Source: 66-474 sp963771735 (lineage in GTDB: Bacteria; Pseudomonadota; Gammaproteobacteria; Xanthomonadales; Rhodanobacteraceae). Taken from it: a stretch of 64,000 bases of DNA. The position numbers and the translations under genes are program-made. Positions 41,571 to 51,434 of the stretch are shown here, one piece after another. The stretch spans positions 124,001-188,000 of the forward strand of contig CAVYUN010000001.1 of the NCBI GenBank assembly GCA_963771735.1, given 5' to 3'. Each line of letters starts with the position of its first letter. Position 1 is the stretch's first letter. The notes below the pieces were generated by a model. The model searched no databases, was not told where the DNA came from, and was given only the letters and a program-made list of their open reading frames with translations.

Positions 41571-44500
41571 ATGGCCGGCAAGGATCGGCTCGGCATTTCC
41601 GGCCGCATCGCGGGCGCGTTCCAGGCGTCCCAGATCACGCCGTTGCTGGCGTTGGTGGGTTTGCTGCTGGGGCTCGCGGCAACGATCGTGACGCCGCGCG
41701 AGGAAGATCCGCAGATCGAGGTCACCATGGCCACGATCACGGTGCCGTTCCAGGGCGCCGACGCACACGACGTGGCCAACCTGGTTGCGTTTCCGCTGGA
41801 ACAGAAGCTGTCCGAGATCCGCGGCATCAAGCACGTGTACTCGGTGAGCCGGCCGGGCGCGGCGGTGGTCACCATCCAGTTCGAAGTGGGTGTGCCGCGT
41901 CAAACGGCGATCACCCGCCTGTACAACAAGGTGTATTCGAACCTCGACTGGATTCCGCCCGGACTCGGTGTCGGACAGCCGATCATCAAGCCGATGGGCA
42001 TCAACGACGTGCCCATCATGACGCTGACCCTGTGGTCGAACCAGGCCGGGCGGGTGCAGTTGGCCGAAGTGGCGCACACGCTCGAGACGACGTTGAAACG
42101 CGTGCCCGGCACGCGCGACGTGTATACGGTCGGGGCACCGGAGCGCGCGGTGCTGGTCAAGCTGGATCCGGCGAAGCTGGCCGACTACGGCCTCACCGTC
42201 GACGATTTGAGTGCCGCGCTGAAGGCCGCCAACGTCGCCACCGACGCGGGCGACACGTACAGCCATGGTACGGATTATCCGGTGAAGGCCGGCACCCTGC
42301 TGATGGATGCCGGGCAGGTGCAAAGCCTGGTGATCGGCTTGTCGGGCGGCCATCCCGTCCACGTCTCGGACGTGGCGCAGGTCGAGGGCGGCGGCAACTA
42401 TCCGAGCAGCTATGCGTTCTACGGCACCCCGGCCGGACTCGGCGGCCCTGCCACCGGCATGGCGCCGGCGGTGACCATCGCGATCGCCAAGAAGCAGGGC
42501 GTGAACGCCATCAACGTCACCGACGCGGTGCGCGCACGCCTCGCGCAACTGCGCAACGTGGAGATTCCCGCCGACGTGCACGTGATGGTCACCCGTGACA
42601 GCGGCCGCACCGCCGATGCCAAGGCTTCGGAGCTGATGAACCACCTGTTGCTGGCCACGATCTCGGTGGTGCTGCTGGTGTTGCTCGCGCTGGGCTGGCG
42701 CGAAGCCATCGTGGTCGGCACGGCGGTGGTGGTGACGCTCGGGATCACGCTGTTCGCGTCGTGGGCGATCGGTTTCACCATCAACCGGGTATCGCTGTTC
42801 GCGCTGATCTTCTCGATCGGCATCCTGGTCGACGACGCGATCGTGGTGGTGGAGAACATCCACCGACACCTGGCGATGGGCGACGGCCGTCCGCTGTCGC
42901 AGATCATTCCGGCCGCGGTCGACGAAGTGGGCGGGCCGACCATCCTTGCGACTTTCACGGTGATCGCCGCGCTGCTGCCGATGGCGTTCGTGGGCGGCCT
43001 GATGGGTCCGTACATGCGCCCGATCCCGATCAATGCCAGTGCCGGCATGCTGATCTCGCTGGCGGTGGCTTTCGTGGTGACGCCGTGGATGGCCCTGCAC
43101 CTGTTGCAGAAGCTTGCGGCGCGACACCAGGCCGAGCGCGAGCACGGCCAGGCCCATCCCGGCGGGCACAAGTCACGCCTTGATCGCAGGCTGCACGCGA
43201 TCTTTTCGCGCGTGATGACGCCGTTCCTGGTCGGCGCCAAGGCCCGCCGCAACCGCCGCCGGCTGTTCATGGCGATGGGTCTGCTGGTGGCGCTGGCGGC
43301 CGGTCTGGTGGTCGTCAAACTGGTGATCCTGAAGATGCTGCCGTTCGACAACAAGTCGGAATTCCAGGTGGTGCTGGACATGCCCGAAGGTTCGACGCTG
43401 GAACAGACCAATCGCGTGCTGTTCGACCTCGGCCACGTCCTGGCCAAGGTACCCGAGGTCACCAACTTCGAAAGCTACGCAGGCACGCCGGCACCGATCG
43501 ACTTCAACGGCCTGGTGCGCCAGTACTTCATGCGCAGCCAGCCGTACCAGGGCATGATCCAGGTCAACCTGAGAGACAAGGACCAGCGTTCGCGCCAGAG
43601 CCACCAGATCGCGCTGGCGGTGCGCCCGGGACTGGCCGCGGTGGCCAAGCGTTTCGGCGCACACCTCGCAGTCGTGGAAATCCCGCCCGGCCCTCCGGTG
43701 CAGGCGCCGATCGTGGCGCAGATCTTCGGCCCGAACTACGCCGAACAGCGCAAGATCGCGCTCGCGATCGAGCAACTTTTCGGCAAGACACAAGCGATCG
43801 TCGACATCGGCAGCAGCGTCGAGAGTCCGACTGCGAAGCGCAGACTGTTGGTGGTGGATCGCGATCGCGCGGCCACGCTGGGAGTCAGCCAGCAGCAGAT
43901 CGTCGACGCGATCGCCACGGGCCTGCACGGCGTCGACGCGTCGTATGTGCAGGACGCCGCGGCCAGGTATGCGATCCCGATCGTCCTGCGCCTGCCGCAG
44001 CGCGACATGGGGTCGCTCGAATCGGTACTGGCGCTGCGCGTGCGTTCCCGAAGCGGAGGGCTGATCCCGCTTTCCGAAGTGGTGCGGGTCGAGACGACGC
44101 CATGGGCCGACGCGATCTACCACAAGGATCTACTGCCGGTGACGTACGTGACCGGCGACGATGCCGGCCGCGAGGACAGTCCGCTGTACGGCATGTTCAA
44201 GCTGGTCAGCAAAATCAGCCACGCCAGCTTCGCCGGCTATCATCTCGACCAGTATTTCGTCGGCGAACCCGAATCCGACAGCCGCTTCGCGATCAAGTGG
44301 GGCGGGGAATGGACCATCACCTACGAGACCTTCCGCGACATGGGGCTGGCTTATTCGGCGGGTCTGGTGCTGATCTACCTGCTGGTGGTGGGCCAGTTCA
44401 AGAGTTACGTGGTGCCGTTGATCATCATGGCGCCGATCCCGCTGACGGTGATCGGCGTGATGCCGGGCCACGCGTTGCTCGGCGCACAATTCACCGCGAC

Positions 44501-44873
44501 CTCGATGATAGGCATGATCGCGCTGGCCGGCATCATCGTGCGCAACTCGATCCTGCTGGTGGATTTCATCAACCATGCGGTCGCGACCGGCAGGCCGCTG
44601 GAGGAAGCCGTGATCGAAGCGGGCGCGGTGCGCGCCAAGCCGATCATCCTGACCGCGATCGCGGCGATGCTGGGCGCGTTCTTCATCCTCACCGATCCCA
44701 TTTTCCAGGGCTTGGCGGTGTCGCTGGTATTCGGCGTGCTGGTGTCCACCATGCTGACGCTGCTCGTGATTCCCCTGCTGTACTACACATGGCTGGCCCG
44801 CAAGGGCAGGCAGGCCGGTGACGTCACCTTCACCGGTGGTACGGACAATCCGGACAGCAGGCCCGTGCCTTGA
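41571..44873 (+). CDS. RND efflux permease
   Basis: This 1100-residue RND transporter has twelve membrane segments in the usual 1+5/1+5 layout and two large periplasmic loops. It carries the TM4 region GILVDDAIVVVENIHRHL with the proton-relay Asp residues and the second-half equivalent IALAGIIVRNSILLVDFI. A His/Arg-rich linker (about residues 515-560) joins the halves. The substrate is unknown. Its position directly downstream of sqr, DUF302 and DUF2892 suggests export of a compound linked to sulfide or oxidative stress. The stop codon lies inside an FNR box serving cydA. Confidence 0.93.
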   Translation: MAGKDRLGISGRIAGAFQASQITPLLALVGLLLGLAATIVTPREEDPQIEVTMATITVPFQGADAHDVANLVAFPLEQKLSEIRGIKHVYSVSRPGAAVVTIQFEVGVPRQTAITRLYNKVYSNLDWIPPGLGVGQPIIKPMGINDVPIMTLTLWSNQAGRVQLAEVAHTLETTLKRVPGTRDVYTVGAPERAVLVKLDPAKLADYGLTVDDLSAALKAANVATDAGDTYSHGTDYPVKAGTLLMDAGQVQSLVIGLSGGHPVHVSDVAQVEGGGNYPSSYAFYGTPAGLGGPATGMAPAVTIAIAKKQGVNAINVTDAVRARLAQLRNVEIPADVHVMVTRDSGRTADAKASELMNHLLLATISVVLLVLLALGWREAIVVGTAVVVTLGITLFASWAIGFTINRVSLFALIFSIGILVDDAIVVVENIHRHLAMGDGRPLSQIIPAAVDEVGGPTILATFTVIAALLPMAFVGGLMGPYMRPIPINASAGMLISLAVAFVVTPWMALHLLQKLAARHQAEREHGQAHPGGHKSRLDRRLHAIFSRVMTPFLVGAKARRNRRRLFMAMGLLVALAAGLVVVKLVILKMLPFDNKSEFQVVLDMPEGSTLEQTNRVLFDLGHVLAKVPEVTNFESYAGTPAPIDFNGLVRQYFMRSQPYQGMIQVNLRDKDQRSRQSHQIALAVRPGLAAVAKRFGAHLAVVEIPPGPPVQAPIVAQIFGPNYAEQRKIALAIEQLFGKTQAIVDIGSSVESPTAKRRLLVVDRDRAATLGVSQQQIVDAIATGLHGVDASYVQDAAARYAIPIVLRLPQRDMGSLESVLALRVRSRSGGLIPLSEVVRVETTPWADAIYHKDLLPVTYVTGDDAGREDSPLYGMFKLVSKISHASFAGYHLDQYFVGEPESDSRFAIKWGGEWTITYETFRDMGLAYSAGLVLIYLLVVGQFKSYVVPLIIMAPIPLTVIGVMPGHALLGAQFTATSMIGMIALAGIIVRNSILLVDFINHAVATGRPLEEAVIEAGAVRAKPIILTAIAAMLGAFFILTDPIFQGLAVSLVFGVLVSTMLTLLVIPLLYYTWLARKGRQAGDVTFTGGTDNPDSRPVP

Positions 44874-44883
44874 TCAAGATCAA
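44870..44883. promoter_or_regulatory. FNR-type box upstream of cydA
   Basis: TTGAT-CAAG-ATCAA is a perfect match centred at 44876.5 and overlaps the stop codon of the RND gene. A -10-like TTTAAG (44904-44909) puts the start near 44917, about 41 bases from the box centre, the class II activator geometry. Confidence 0.8.
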
Positions 44884-44954
44884 GCGGTGCCGGCGGCGGG
44901 GAATTTAAGATCGCCGGCACGCGCAGTTAAACATCACCAACCGGGTATATCGTC

Positions 44955-46564
44955 ATGCACGACATCACCGTAGTCGATCTATCGCGGCTGCAATTCGCTG
45001 CCACCGCCCTTTATCACTTCCTGTTCGTTCCGCTGACCCTGGGCCTCAGTTTCCTGCTGGCGGCCATGGAGACGGTCTACGTCACCACCGGCAAGACCAT
45101 CTACAAGCAGATGGCGCAATTCTGGGGCAAGTTGTTCATGATCAACTTCGCCCTCGGCGTGGCCACCGGCCTGACGATGGAGTTCCAGTTCGGCACCAAC
45201 TGGTCGTTCTACTCCAGCTTCGTCGGCGACATCTTCGGCGCACCGCTGGCGATCGAAGGGTCTGATGGCATTCTTCATGGAATCGACCTTCGTCGGTTTG
45301 ATGGTGTTCGGCTGGCAGCGCCTGTCCAAGGGCCAGCACCTGGCGGTGACCTGGCTGGTGGCGCTCGGCTCGAACCTGTCGGCGCTGTGGATCCTGGTTG
45401 CCAACAGCTTCATGCAGGACCCGCAGGGCGCTGCGTTCAATCCGGCGACCATGCGCATGGAGCTGCATTCACTGACGCAGTTGATCTTCAACCCCGACGC
45501 CCAGTCGAAATTCGTGCACACCTCGATCGCCGGCTACGTCACCGCGGCGATCTTCGTGGCGGGCGTCAGCGCCTGGTACATGCTGAAAAAGCGCCACATG
45601 GACCTGGCCAAGCGCTCGTTCCGCATGGCCGCGCTGTACGGCGTGCTCGCGACCATCGGCGTGATCACGCTGGGCGACGCGCTGGGTTTCGTCGCGGCGC
45701 AGGCGCAGCCGACCAAGCTGGCGGCCATGGAAGGCCTGTGGAAGACCGAGCCCGGCCCGATGCCGTTCAACCTGATTGCATTCCCGGACCAGTCGCTGCA
45801 GAAGAACAAAGGCGAGGTACAAGTGCCCTACATGCTGTCGCTGCTGGTGACGCACTCGGTGAACGGCAGCATGGACGGCTTCGATGTCCTGCAGAAGCAG
45901 GCCGCGCAACGCGTCGAGAACGGCATTCCGGCGGTGCAGGCATTGCAGACACTGTCGAAGGATCCGCACGACGCCGGTGCGCTCGCGCAATTCGACGCCC
46001 ACGAAAAAGACCTCGGCTACGGCTTCCTGGTGCAGCGCTACGCGCCCGACCTCGACAAGGTCACGCCGCAACAGGTTCAGCAAGCCGCGAAGGACAGCAT
46101 CCCGCCGGTCGCCGCCGGTGTTCTGGTCGTTCCGGGCGATGGTCGGGTTCGGCCTGCTGATGCTGGCGTTCTTCGTGCTGGCGGTGCTCTACACGCTGCG
46201 CAACAAGGTCCAGGACAAGCGCTGGTTCCTGATCGCGGCAGCCTGGATGATCCCGATCCCGTTCCTGGCCAACGAAGCCGGCTGGCTGGTCGCCGAACTG
46301 GGACGCCAACCGTGGACGGTATTCGGCATGCTGCCGACCTGGATGAGCGCGTCCACCCACAGCGTCGGCTACATGGCGTTCTCGCTGATCGGGTTCGTGC
46401 TGCTCTACACGATCTTCATCGCGGTCGAGATGTACCTGATGGTGCGCAGCATCCGGCAGGGGCCGCAGGAACCCGGCGGCGGCACGCACGCGGACCCGAG
46501 ACCACGGCCGATGCCACGGCCGGCCTATGCAACCACCACCCGTGACGGCTACCAGGAGGGCTGA
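44955..46564 (+). CDS. cydA: Cytochrome bd ubiquinol oxidase subunit I, two frameshifts
   Basis: This is the quinol-oxidising, haem b558/b595/d-carrying subunit of the high-affinity bd oxidase in the inner membrane. It opens with LSRLQFAATALYHFLFVPLTLGLS (haem-ligand His region), then GLTMEFQFGTNW. Two extra bases, near 45261 and 46117, split it into three frames; corrected, it gives about 535 residues of the long-Q-loop, E. coli-like type. The third part contains RNKVQDKRWF and SASTHSVGYMAFS. A perfect FNR box precedes it. The 2 indels probably reflect sequence errors, but see the cyd-cluster finding. Confidence 0.88.
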
Positions 46565-46567
46565 GCC

Positions 46568-47708
46568 ATGGAACTGTATCGCAACGCTGCAAGTGATCTG
46601 GTGGCTGCTGCTCGGCGTGCTGCTGATCGGCCTCGCCGTGATGGTCGGCATGGACATGGGCGTGGGCACGATCCTGCGCTACGTCGGCCGCACCGACGTC
46701 GAACGGCGCGTGGCGCTCAACATCATCGGCCCGCACTGGGACGGCAACCAGGTCTGGTTCATCCTCGGCGGCGGTGCGGTGTTCGCCGCGTTCCCGCTGA
46801 TCTACGCCACCGCGTTCTCGGGCTTCTACGTGGTGATGCTGTTGCTGCTGTGGAGCGATGATCGTGCGCCCGCTCGGCTTCGAATACCGCAGCAAGATCG
46901 CCAAACCCGGCTGGCGCAACGTCTGGGACTGGACCCTGTTCGTCAGCGGCTTCGATGCCGATGATCGTGTTCGGCGCGGCCTTCGGGAACATGTTCCACG
47001 GCGTGCCGTTCCATTTCGAGTGGAACATCACCTCGATCTATACCGGCAGCTTCCTGGCGCTGCTCAACCCGTTCGCCGATGATGTGCGGCGCTGCTGTCG
47101 CTGGCGTTGTCGGTGATGATGGGTGCCTTGACGGTGATGAACGGTGCCGAAGGCGAGATGTTCCAGCGCGCACGCACGCTGGTGCGCATCGGCGCCGTCG
47201 CCGGCATCGTGCTGTTCGCGATCGGCGGCTTTTGGGTGCACGCAATGCACGGCTTCCACATGGCCGGCAACCCCGGAGCCGGGGTCCCGCAGACACCACT
47301 GGAGCAGACCGTCGACGTCGCGGCCGGCGCATGGTTTGCCAACTTCTCGGCGCATCCTGTCCTGTGGCTGGTTCCGGTGATCGGCTTTGCCTGGGCATGC
47401 TTGGCGCGTTGCTCGCCGCGCAAGGCGGGCGTTCGCACCTGGGCTGGTGGCTCGGCGCACTGGCCTGGATCGGCGTGATCGGAACCGCGGGCACCGCACT
47501 GTTCCCGTTCCTGTTGCCGTCCAGCAGCCATCCCGGCATGAGCCTGACGGTCTGGAACGCCAGTTCCAGCCGCCTGACGCTGGCATGGATGCTCGGTTTC
47601 GCACTGGTGTTCGTGCCGCTGGTGCTGTGGTACACCAGCTGGGCGTTCTGGGTGATGCGCGGCAAGGTCGGCGCGCAGCACATCGAACACGACGAGCACG
47701 CATACTGA
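46568..47708 (+). CDS. cydB: Cytochrome bd ubiquinol oxidase subunit II, six frameshifts
   Basis: CydB is the structural partner of CydA, with nine membrane helices. The protein is recognisable only by switching frames: LQVIWWLLLGVLLIGLAVM (after an extra base near 46583), MIVRPLGFEYRSKIAKPGW (extra G at 46857), MPMIVFGAAFGNMFHGVPF (extra G at 46954), extra G's near 47078 and 47091, then LTVMNGAEGEMFQRA, and a missing G near 47395 before MLGALLAAQGGRS. The end is HIEHDEHAY at 47708. Corrected length is about 378 residues. Each fragment is free of stops in its own frame. As drawn, no functional CydB could be made. Confidence 0.85.
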
Positions 47709-47718
47709 GGAACCCGCG

Positions 47719-47946
47719 ATGAAGACCTTCTTCTATTTCCTGTTGTTCCTGGTGCTGGCGATCGTGGTGATCCTGCTCGCGGTGCTGCTGGGCGATCAGG
47801 GTGCCTGGTACTTCGCCTGGCTGATCGGCACGGCGATGATCGTGCTGATTGCCGCCGCGGGTGCGGCGCTGCTGGACACCCAGGAAGAGCATGCCGCCGA
47901 GGCGTGGCCCGCGGAGCGGGGCGAACACGCCGACCGCGCGGGTTGA
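47719..47946 (+). CDS. cydX: CydX-like bd-oxidase small subunit with an extra N-terminal helix
   Basis: This 75-residue protein has two hydrophobic helices. Residues 28-60 (AWYFAWLIGTAMIV... ALLDTQEE) match CydX (about 37 residues, WYFAWILG motif with a conserved acidic residue after the helix). Residues 4-24 form an additional hydrophobic helix that ordinary CydX lacks. CydX stabilises haem d in the CydAB complex. TGAGGAA precedes the ATG 8 bases upstream, and the gene sits directly after cydB, as usual for cydX. The extra helix could be a fused accessory subunit or a misread start. Confidence 0.7.
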   Translation: MKTFFYFLLFLVLAIVVILLAVLLGDQGAWYFAWLIGTAMIVLIAAAGAALLDTQEEHAAEAWPAERGEHADRAG

Positions 47947-47959
47947 CGCCGCGACGGGC

Positions 47960-49720
47960 GTGGAGACACCGGCCGACAGGAATCCGGACGCACGCGTCTG
48001 GCTGCGTCGTCAGGCGCAATCCATTCGCGCGCCGCTGCGCCGGTCGGCCATCGCGACCACGCTGCAGGCGCTGGCACTGGTCGCGCAGGCCTGGTTGCTG
48101 GCAGGCATCCTGGATGCGGCGCTGTTCCGGCATGCACCATTCTCGCAACAGTGGCACGCGTGGCTCGCGTTGGTGTTGCTGGCGCCGTTGCGCTGGTGGT
48201 TGAACCTGCGCGCCCGCCGGGATGCCTTCGATGCCGGCATGGATCTGGTCGTGCGGCTGCGTACCCGACTGCTGGCGCAAGTGGGCAAACTCGGGCCGCC
48301 CGGACTGCGCCGCCTCGCCAGCGGCGAGATGATCACGCAATTGGTGGACGGCATCGATGCGTTGTTGCCGTACTGCGCGCGTTATCTGCCGCAGGCGACG
48401 ACGGCCGCGATCGTGCCGTTGTTGCTGGCGCTGTTCGTGTTCCCGGCGGACTGGATCTCGGGCCTGGTGCTGCTGCTTACGGCTCCGTTGATCCCGATCT
48501 TCATGGTGTTGGCCGGGAGCGCGGCCGAAAAGGCCAGCCGCAACCGCTTCGCGCAACTCACGCGGCTCGGCGCGGCGTTCATGGACGCACTGGGCGGCCT
48601 GGTGACGCTGCGCCAGCTCGGCGCGGCGGAACGGGTAGCGGAACGGCTCGACGCTGACGGCGAAACCTACCGCAAGCTGACCATGCAGGTGCTGCGGGTC
48701 GCATTCCTGTCGGCGTTGGTGCTGGAATTCTTCGCCACCGTCAGCATCGCGATCGTGGCGGTACTGATCGGCTTCCGCCTGCTCTGGCACGAACTCGCGT
48801 TTCGGCAAGGCCTGTTCATCCTGCTGCTGGCGCCCGAGTTCTACCTGCCGTTGCGCGCGATGGGCGCCTTGCGGCACGCGCGCATGGATGCGCTCGCGGC
48901 CGCGGGACAACTGGCCGCGCTCGATGCCATGGAAAGCACCGCGCACGCGCAACCCGAATCGCCGGTCGTGCAGCTGGCGAATGCCGGCACGCCGCCGGTC
49001 ATTCACGTTGACGCTGTCGATTTCGGTTACGCGGACCGGCAAGCGGTATTGCAAGGTTGCTCGCTGGAACTGGCACCACGCGGCATCACCGCGCTGGTCG
49101 GTGCCAGCGGGGCGGGCAAAAGCACGCTGATCGACCTGCTGCTGCGATTTTCCACGCCCGGGGGCGGCAGCATCCGGATCGACGACGTCGATCTCGCGCA
49201 CATGGACCCCGCGCGCTGGCGTGATCGCATCGCATGGGTGCCGCAGCGGCCGCACGTGTTCGAGGGCAGCCTGCGCGACAACCTGTTGCTGGCCTGTCCT
49301 GCGGCGGACGAACACGCCTTGGCACACGCGGCGTCGGCCAGCGGCCTCGACAGGGTCGTCGCACGCCTGCCGCAAGGCTGGCACGCGCGGCTGGGTGAAC
49401 ACGGCCTGGGACTATCCGGTGGCGAATTGCAGCGGCTCGCACTCGCGCGTGCATTCCTGCGCCAGCAGGCGGACGTCTGGCTGCTGGACGAACCGACCGC
49501 ACACCTGGATGCCGACAGTGCGGCGGCCATCCAGCGGGTGATCCGCGCAAAAGCCGCTTCGCATACCGTGCTGCTTGTGGCGCATCGCCTCGAGGCCGCG
49601 CTGCAGGCAGACCGGATCGTGGTGATGCGCGACGGTCGCGTGGTGGAGCAGGGCAGGCCCCGCGAACTGGCCACGGGGCAGGGCGCCTTCGCCAGCTTGC
49701 TTGATGCGGAGGCGACATGA
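47960..49720 (+). CDS. cydD: Cysteine/glutathione ABC exporter subunit CydD
   Basis: This 586-residue half-transporter has a six-helix membrane domain and an ATPase domain. The Walker A is ALVGASGAGKSTLIDLLL, the signature is LSGGELQRLALARAF, Walker B is VWLLDEPTAHLD, and the H-loop is LVAHRL. With CydC it exports cysteine and glutathione to the periplasm, which is needed for cytochrome bd assembly. The frame is intact. The GTG at 47960 gives the family length (588 in E. coli); an upstream start would overlap cydX heavily. The cydC start overlaps its stop. Confidence 0.93.
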   Translation: METPADRNPDARVWLRRQAQSIRAPLRRSAIATTLQALALVAQAWLLAGILDAALFRHAPFSQQWHAWLALVLLAPLRWWLNLRARRDAFDAGMDLVVRLRTRLLAQVGKLGPPGLRRLASGEMITQLVDGIDALLPYCARYLPQATTAAIVPLLLALFVFPADWISGLVLLLTAPLIPIFMVLAGSAAEKASRNRFAQLTRLGAAFMDALGGLVTLRQLGAAERVAERLDADGETYRKLTMQVLRVAFLSALVLEFFATVSIAIVAVLIGFRLLWHELAFRQGLFILLLAPEFYLPLRAMGALRHARMDALAAAGQLAALDAMESTAHAQPESPVVQLANAGTPPVIHVDAVDFGYADRQAVLQGCSLELAPRGITALVGASGAGKSTLIDLLLRFSTPGGGSIRIDDVDLAHMDPARWRDRIAWVPQRPHVFEGSLRDNLLLACPAADEHALAHAASASGLDRVVARLPQGWHARLGEHGLGLSGGELQRLALARAFLRQQADVWLLDEPTAHLDADSAAAIQRVIRAKAASHTVLLVAHRLEAALQADRIVVMRDGRVVEQGRPRELATGQGAFASLLDAEAT

Positions 49721-51434
49721 CCGGCAAACCGCCACGTCAAATACGCCGGCTGCTGGCGCTGTCGCGGCCCTACCGCGGCTGGATGGTGGGCGGCGCATTG
49801 CTGGCCTTGCTGGCTGCAGTGTCCGCGATCGGCCTGATGGCGGTGTCGGGCTGGTTCATCGCGGCCATGGCGCTGGCCGGCGCCAGCGGTGCCGCGATCA
49901 ATTTCTACACGCCCGCCGCGGCAATCCGCGGTTTCGCGATCACGCGCACCGGCGGGCGCTACGGCGAACGGCTGGTCACCCACGATGCCACCCTGCACGC
50001 GCTGTCCGGATTGCGCGCCTGGTTGTTCCGCCGCTTGATCCCGCTGGCACCGGCACGGTTGTCGGCGCTGCGCAGCGGCGAACTGTTCGCGCGCCTGCGT
50101 GCGGACGTCGACGCGCTGGAGCATTTCTATCTTGCGGTGCTGGTGCCGCTGGCCGTGGCCGTGATCGGACTTGTCGCCGTGTTCGCGCTTGCGATCAGCG
50201 TGCTGCCGGCGGCCGCAGGAGTGTTGCTGGCTGGCGCGGCGCTGGGCGGATGGTTGCTGCCGGAATGGATCAGGCGCCGTGCGGCGAATGACGCCGCGCA
50301 ATCGGTCAAGGAATCCGCGGCCCTGCGCGGCATGCTGCTCGACGCCTTGCACGGCCATGCGGAACTGCTTGCATGGAACGGGGCCGAGGCGCACGCTGCA
50401 CGGATCGCGGCGCTCGACGCGCGACTTGCCGTGCGGCGTCGCCACGTCGATTCCCTGCAGGCGGCCGGCGGCGGCGCGGTCGCGCTGCTGGCGCAATGGA
50501 TGATTCCCGCATTGCTGGTGTTCGGGCTGGCGGCCGTGCACACCGGCAGCCTGGCGCCGCCGCTGCTGGTGATGCTGGCACTGCTGATGCTGGCGGCATT
50601 CGAGTTGCTCGCGCCGTTGCCGGAGGCACTGGCGCAGTCGCAGGCGACGCTGACCGCCGCGCGGCGCGTGTTCGAACTCGCCGATGCCGAACCGGCGGTG
50701 ACGGAACCCGGTACCCGGCGCCATCGCGGCGGCACCGCTCGATTCGATTTCTCCGACGTGCGCATGCGTTACGCGCCCGACGCACCGTGGGCCCTGGATG
50801 GCGTCAACCTCGAACTCGCGCCCGGCGAGCGGCTCGCGATCGTCGGCGATTCCGGCGCCGGCAAGACCAGCCTGGTGTCGGCGATGCTGAAATTCCATCC
50901 GCTGCAGGACGGGTCGGATCACCTTCGGCGGCCAATCGCTGGATGCATTGCGTGGCGACGACCTGCGCCGCCACATCGCGGTGATCGACCAGCGGACCGC
51001 GCTGTTCAACGCGTCGCTGCTGGACAACCTGCTGCTGGCCGCCCCGATGCCACGGCGCGCAGATCGAGCGTGCGGTGCACGACGCGCAACTCGACGATTT
51101 CGTCTCGGCGCTTCCGCAGGGTTACGACACGATGCTGGGGGAGGGCGGCGCGCTGGTTTCGGGCGGGGAAGCGCGGCGAATCGTGATCGCGCGTGCACTG
51201 CTGCAGGATGCGCCGGTGCTGGTGCTCGACGAACCGACCGAAGGACTCGACGCGCAGACCGCTTGCGAACTTTACCGCGCGCTCGCCACCGCCACGCGTG
51301 GACGCAGCGTCTTGTTGATCACCCACAGGCTGGGTGGCCTGGCATCGCTGGTCGATCGTGTCACGGTCATGCAAGCGGGAAGGATTGTCGAGTGCGTGGA
51401 TGCACCAGCCTATCTGCAGCGTACCGGGCAATGA
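49717..51434 (+). CDS. cydC: Cysteine/glutathione ABC exporter subunit CydC, two frameshifts
   Basis: This is the partner of CydD. The membrane domain opens LLALSRPYRGWMVGG and the Walker A is VGDSGAGKTSLVSAML. An extra base near 50914 and another near 51056 interrupt the ATPase domain. Frame-corrected, the sequence continues DLRRHIAVIDQRTALFNASL, AVHDAQLDDFVSALPQGY, LVSGGEARRIVIARAL, and VLVLDEPTEGLDAQT, ending at 51434 (about 571 residues). ATGA overlaps the cydD stop. It is the last gene of cydABXDC. Confidence 0.9.

Noticed and set aside
38438..41875. 1145-codon minus-strand open frame
   Set aside because: It is antisense to sqr, the DUF302 gene and the RND adaptor gene; no domain, start context or family resemblance.
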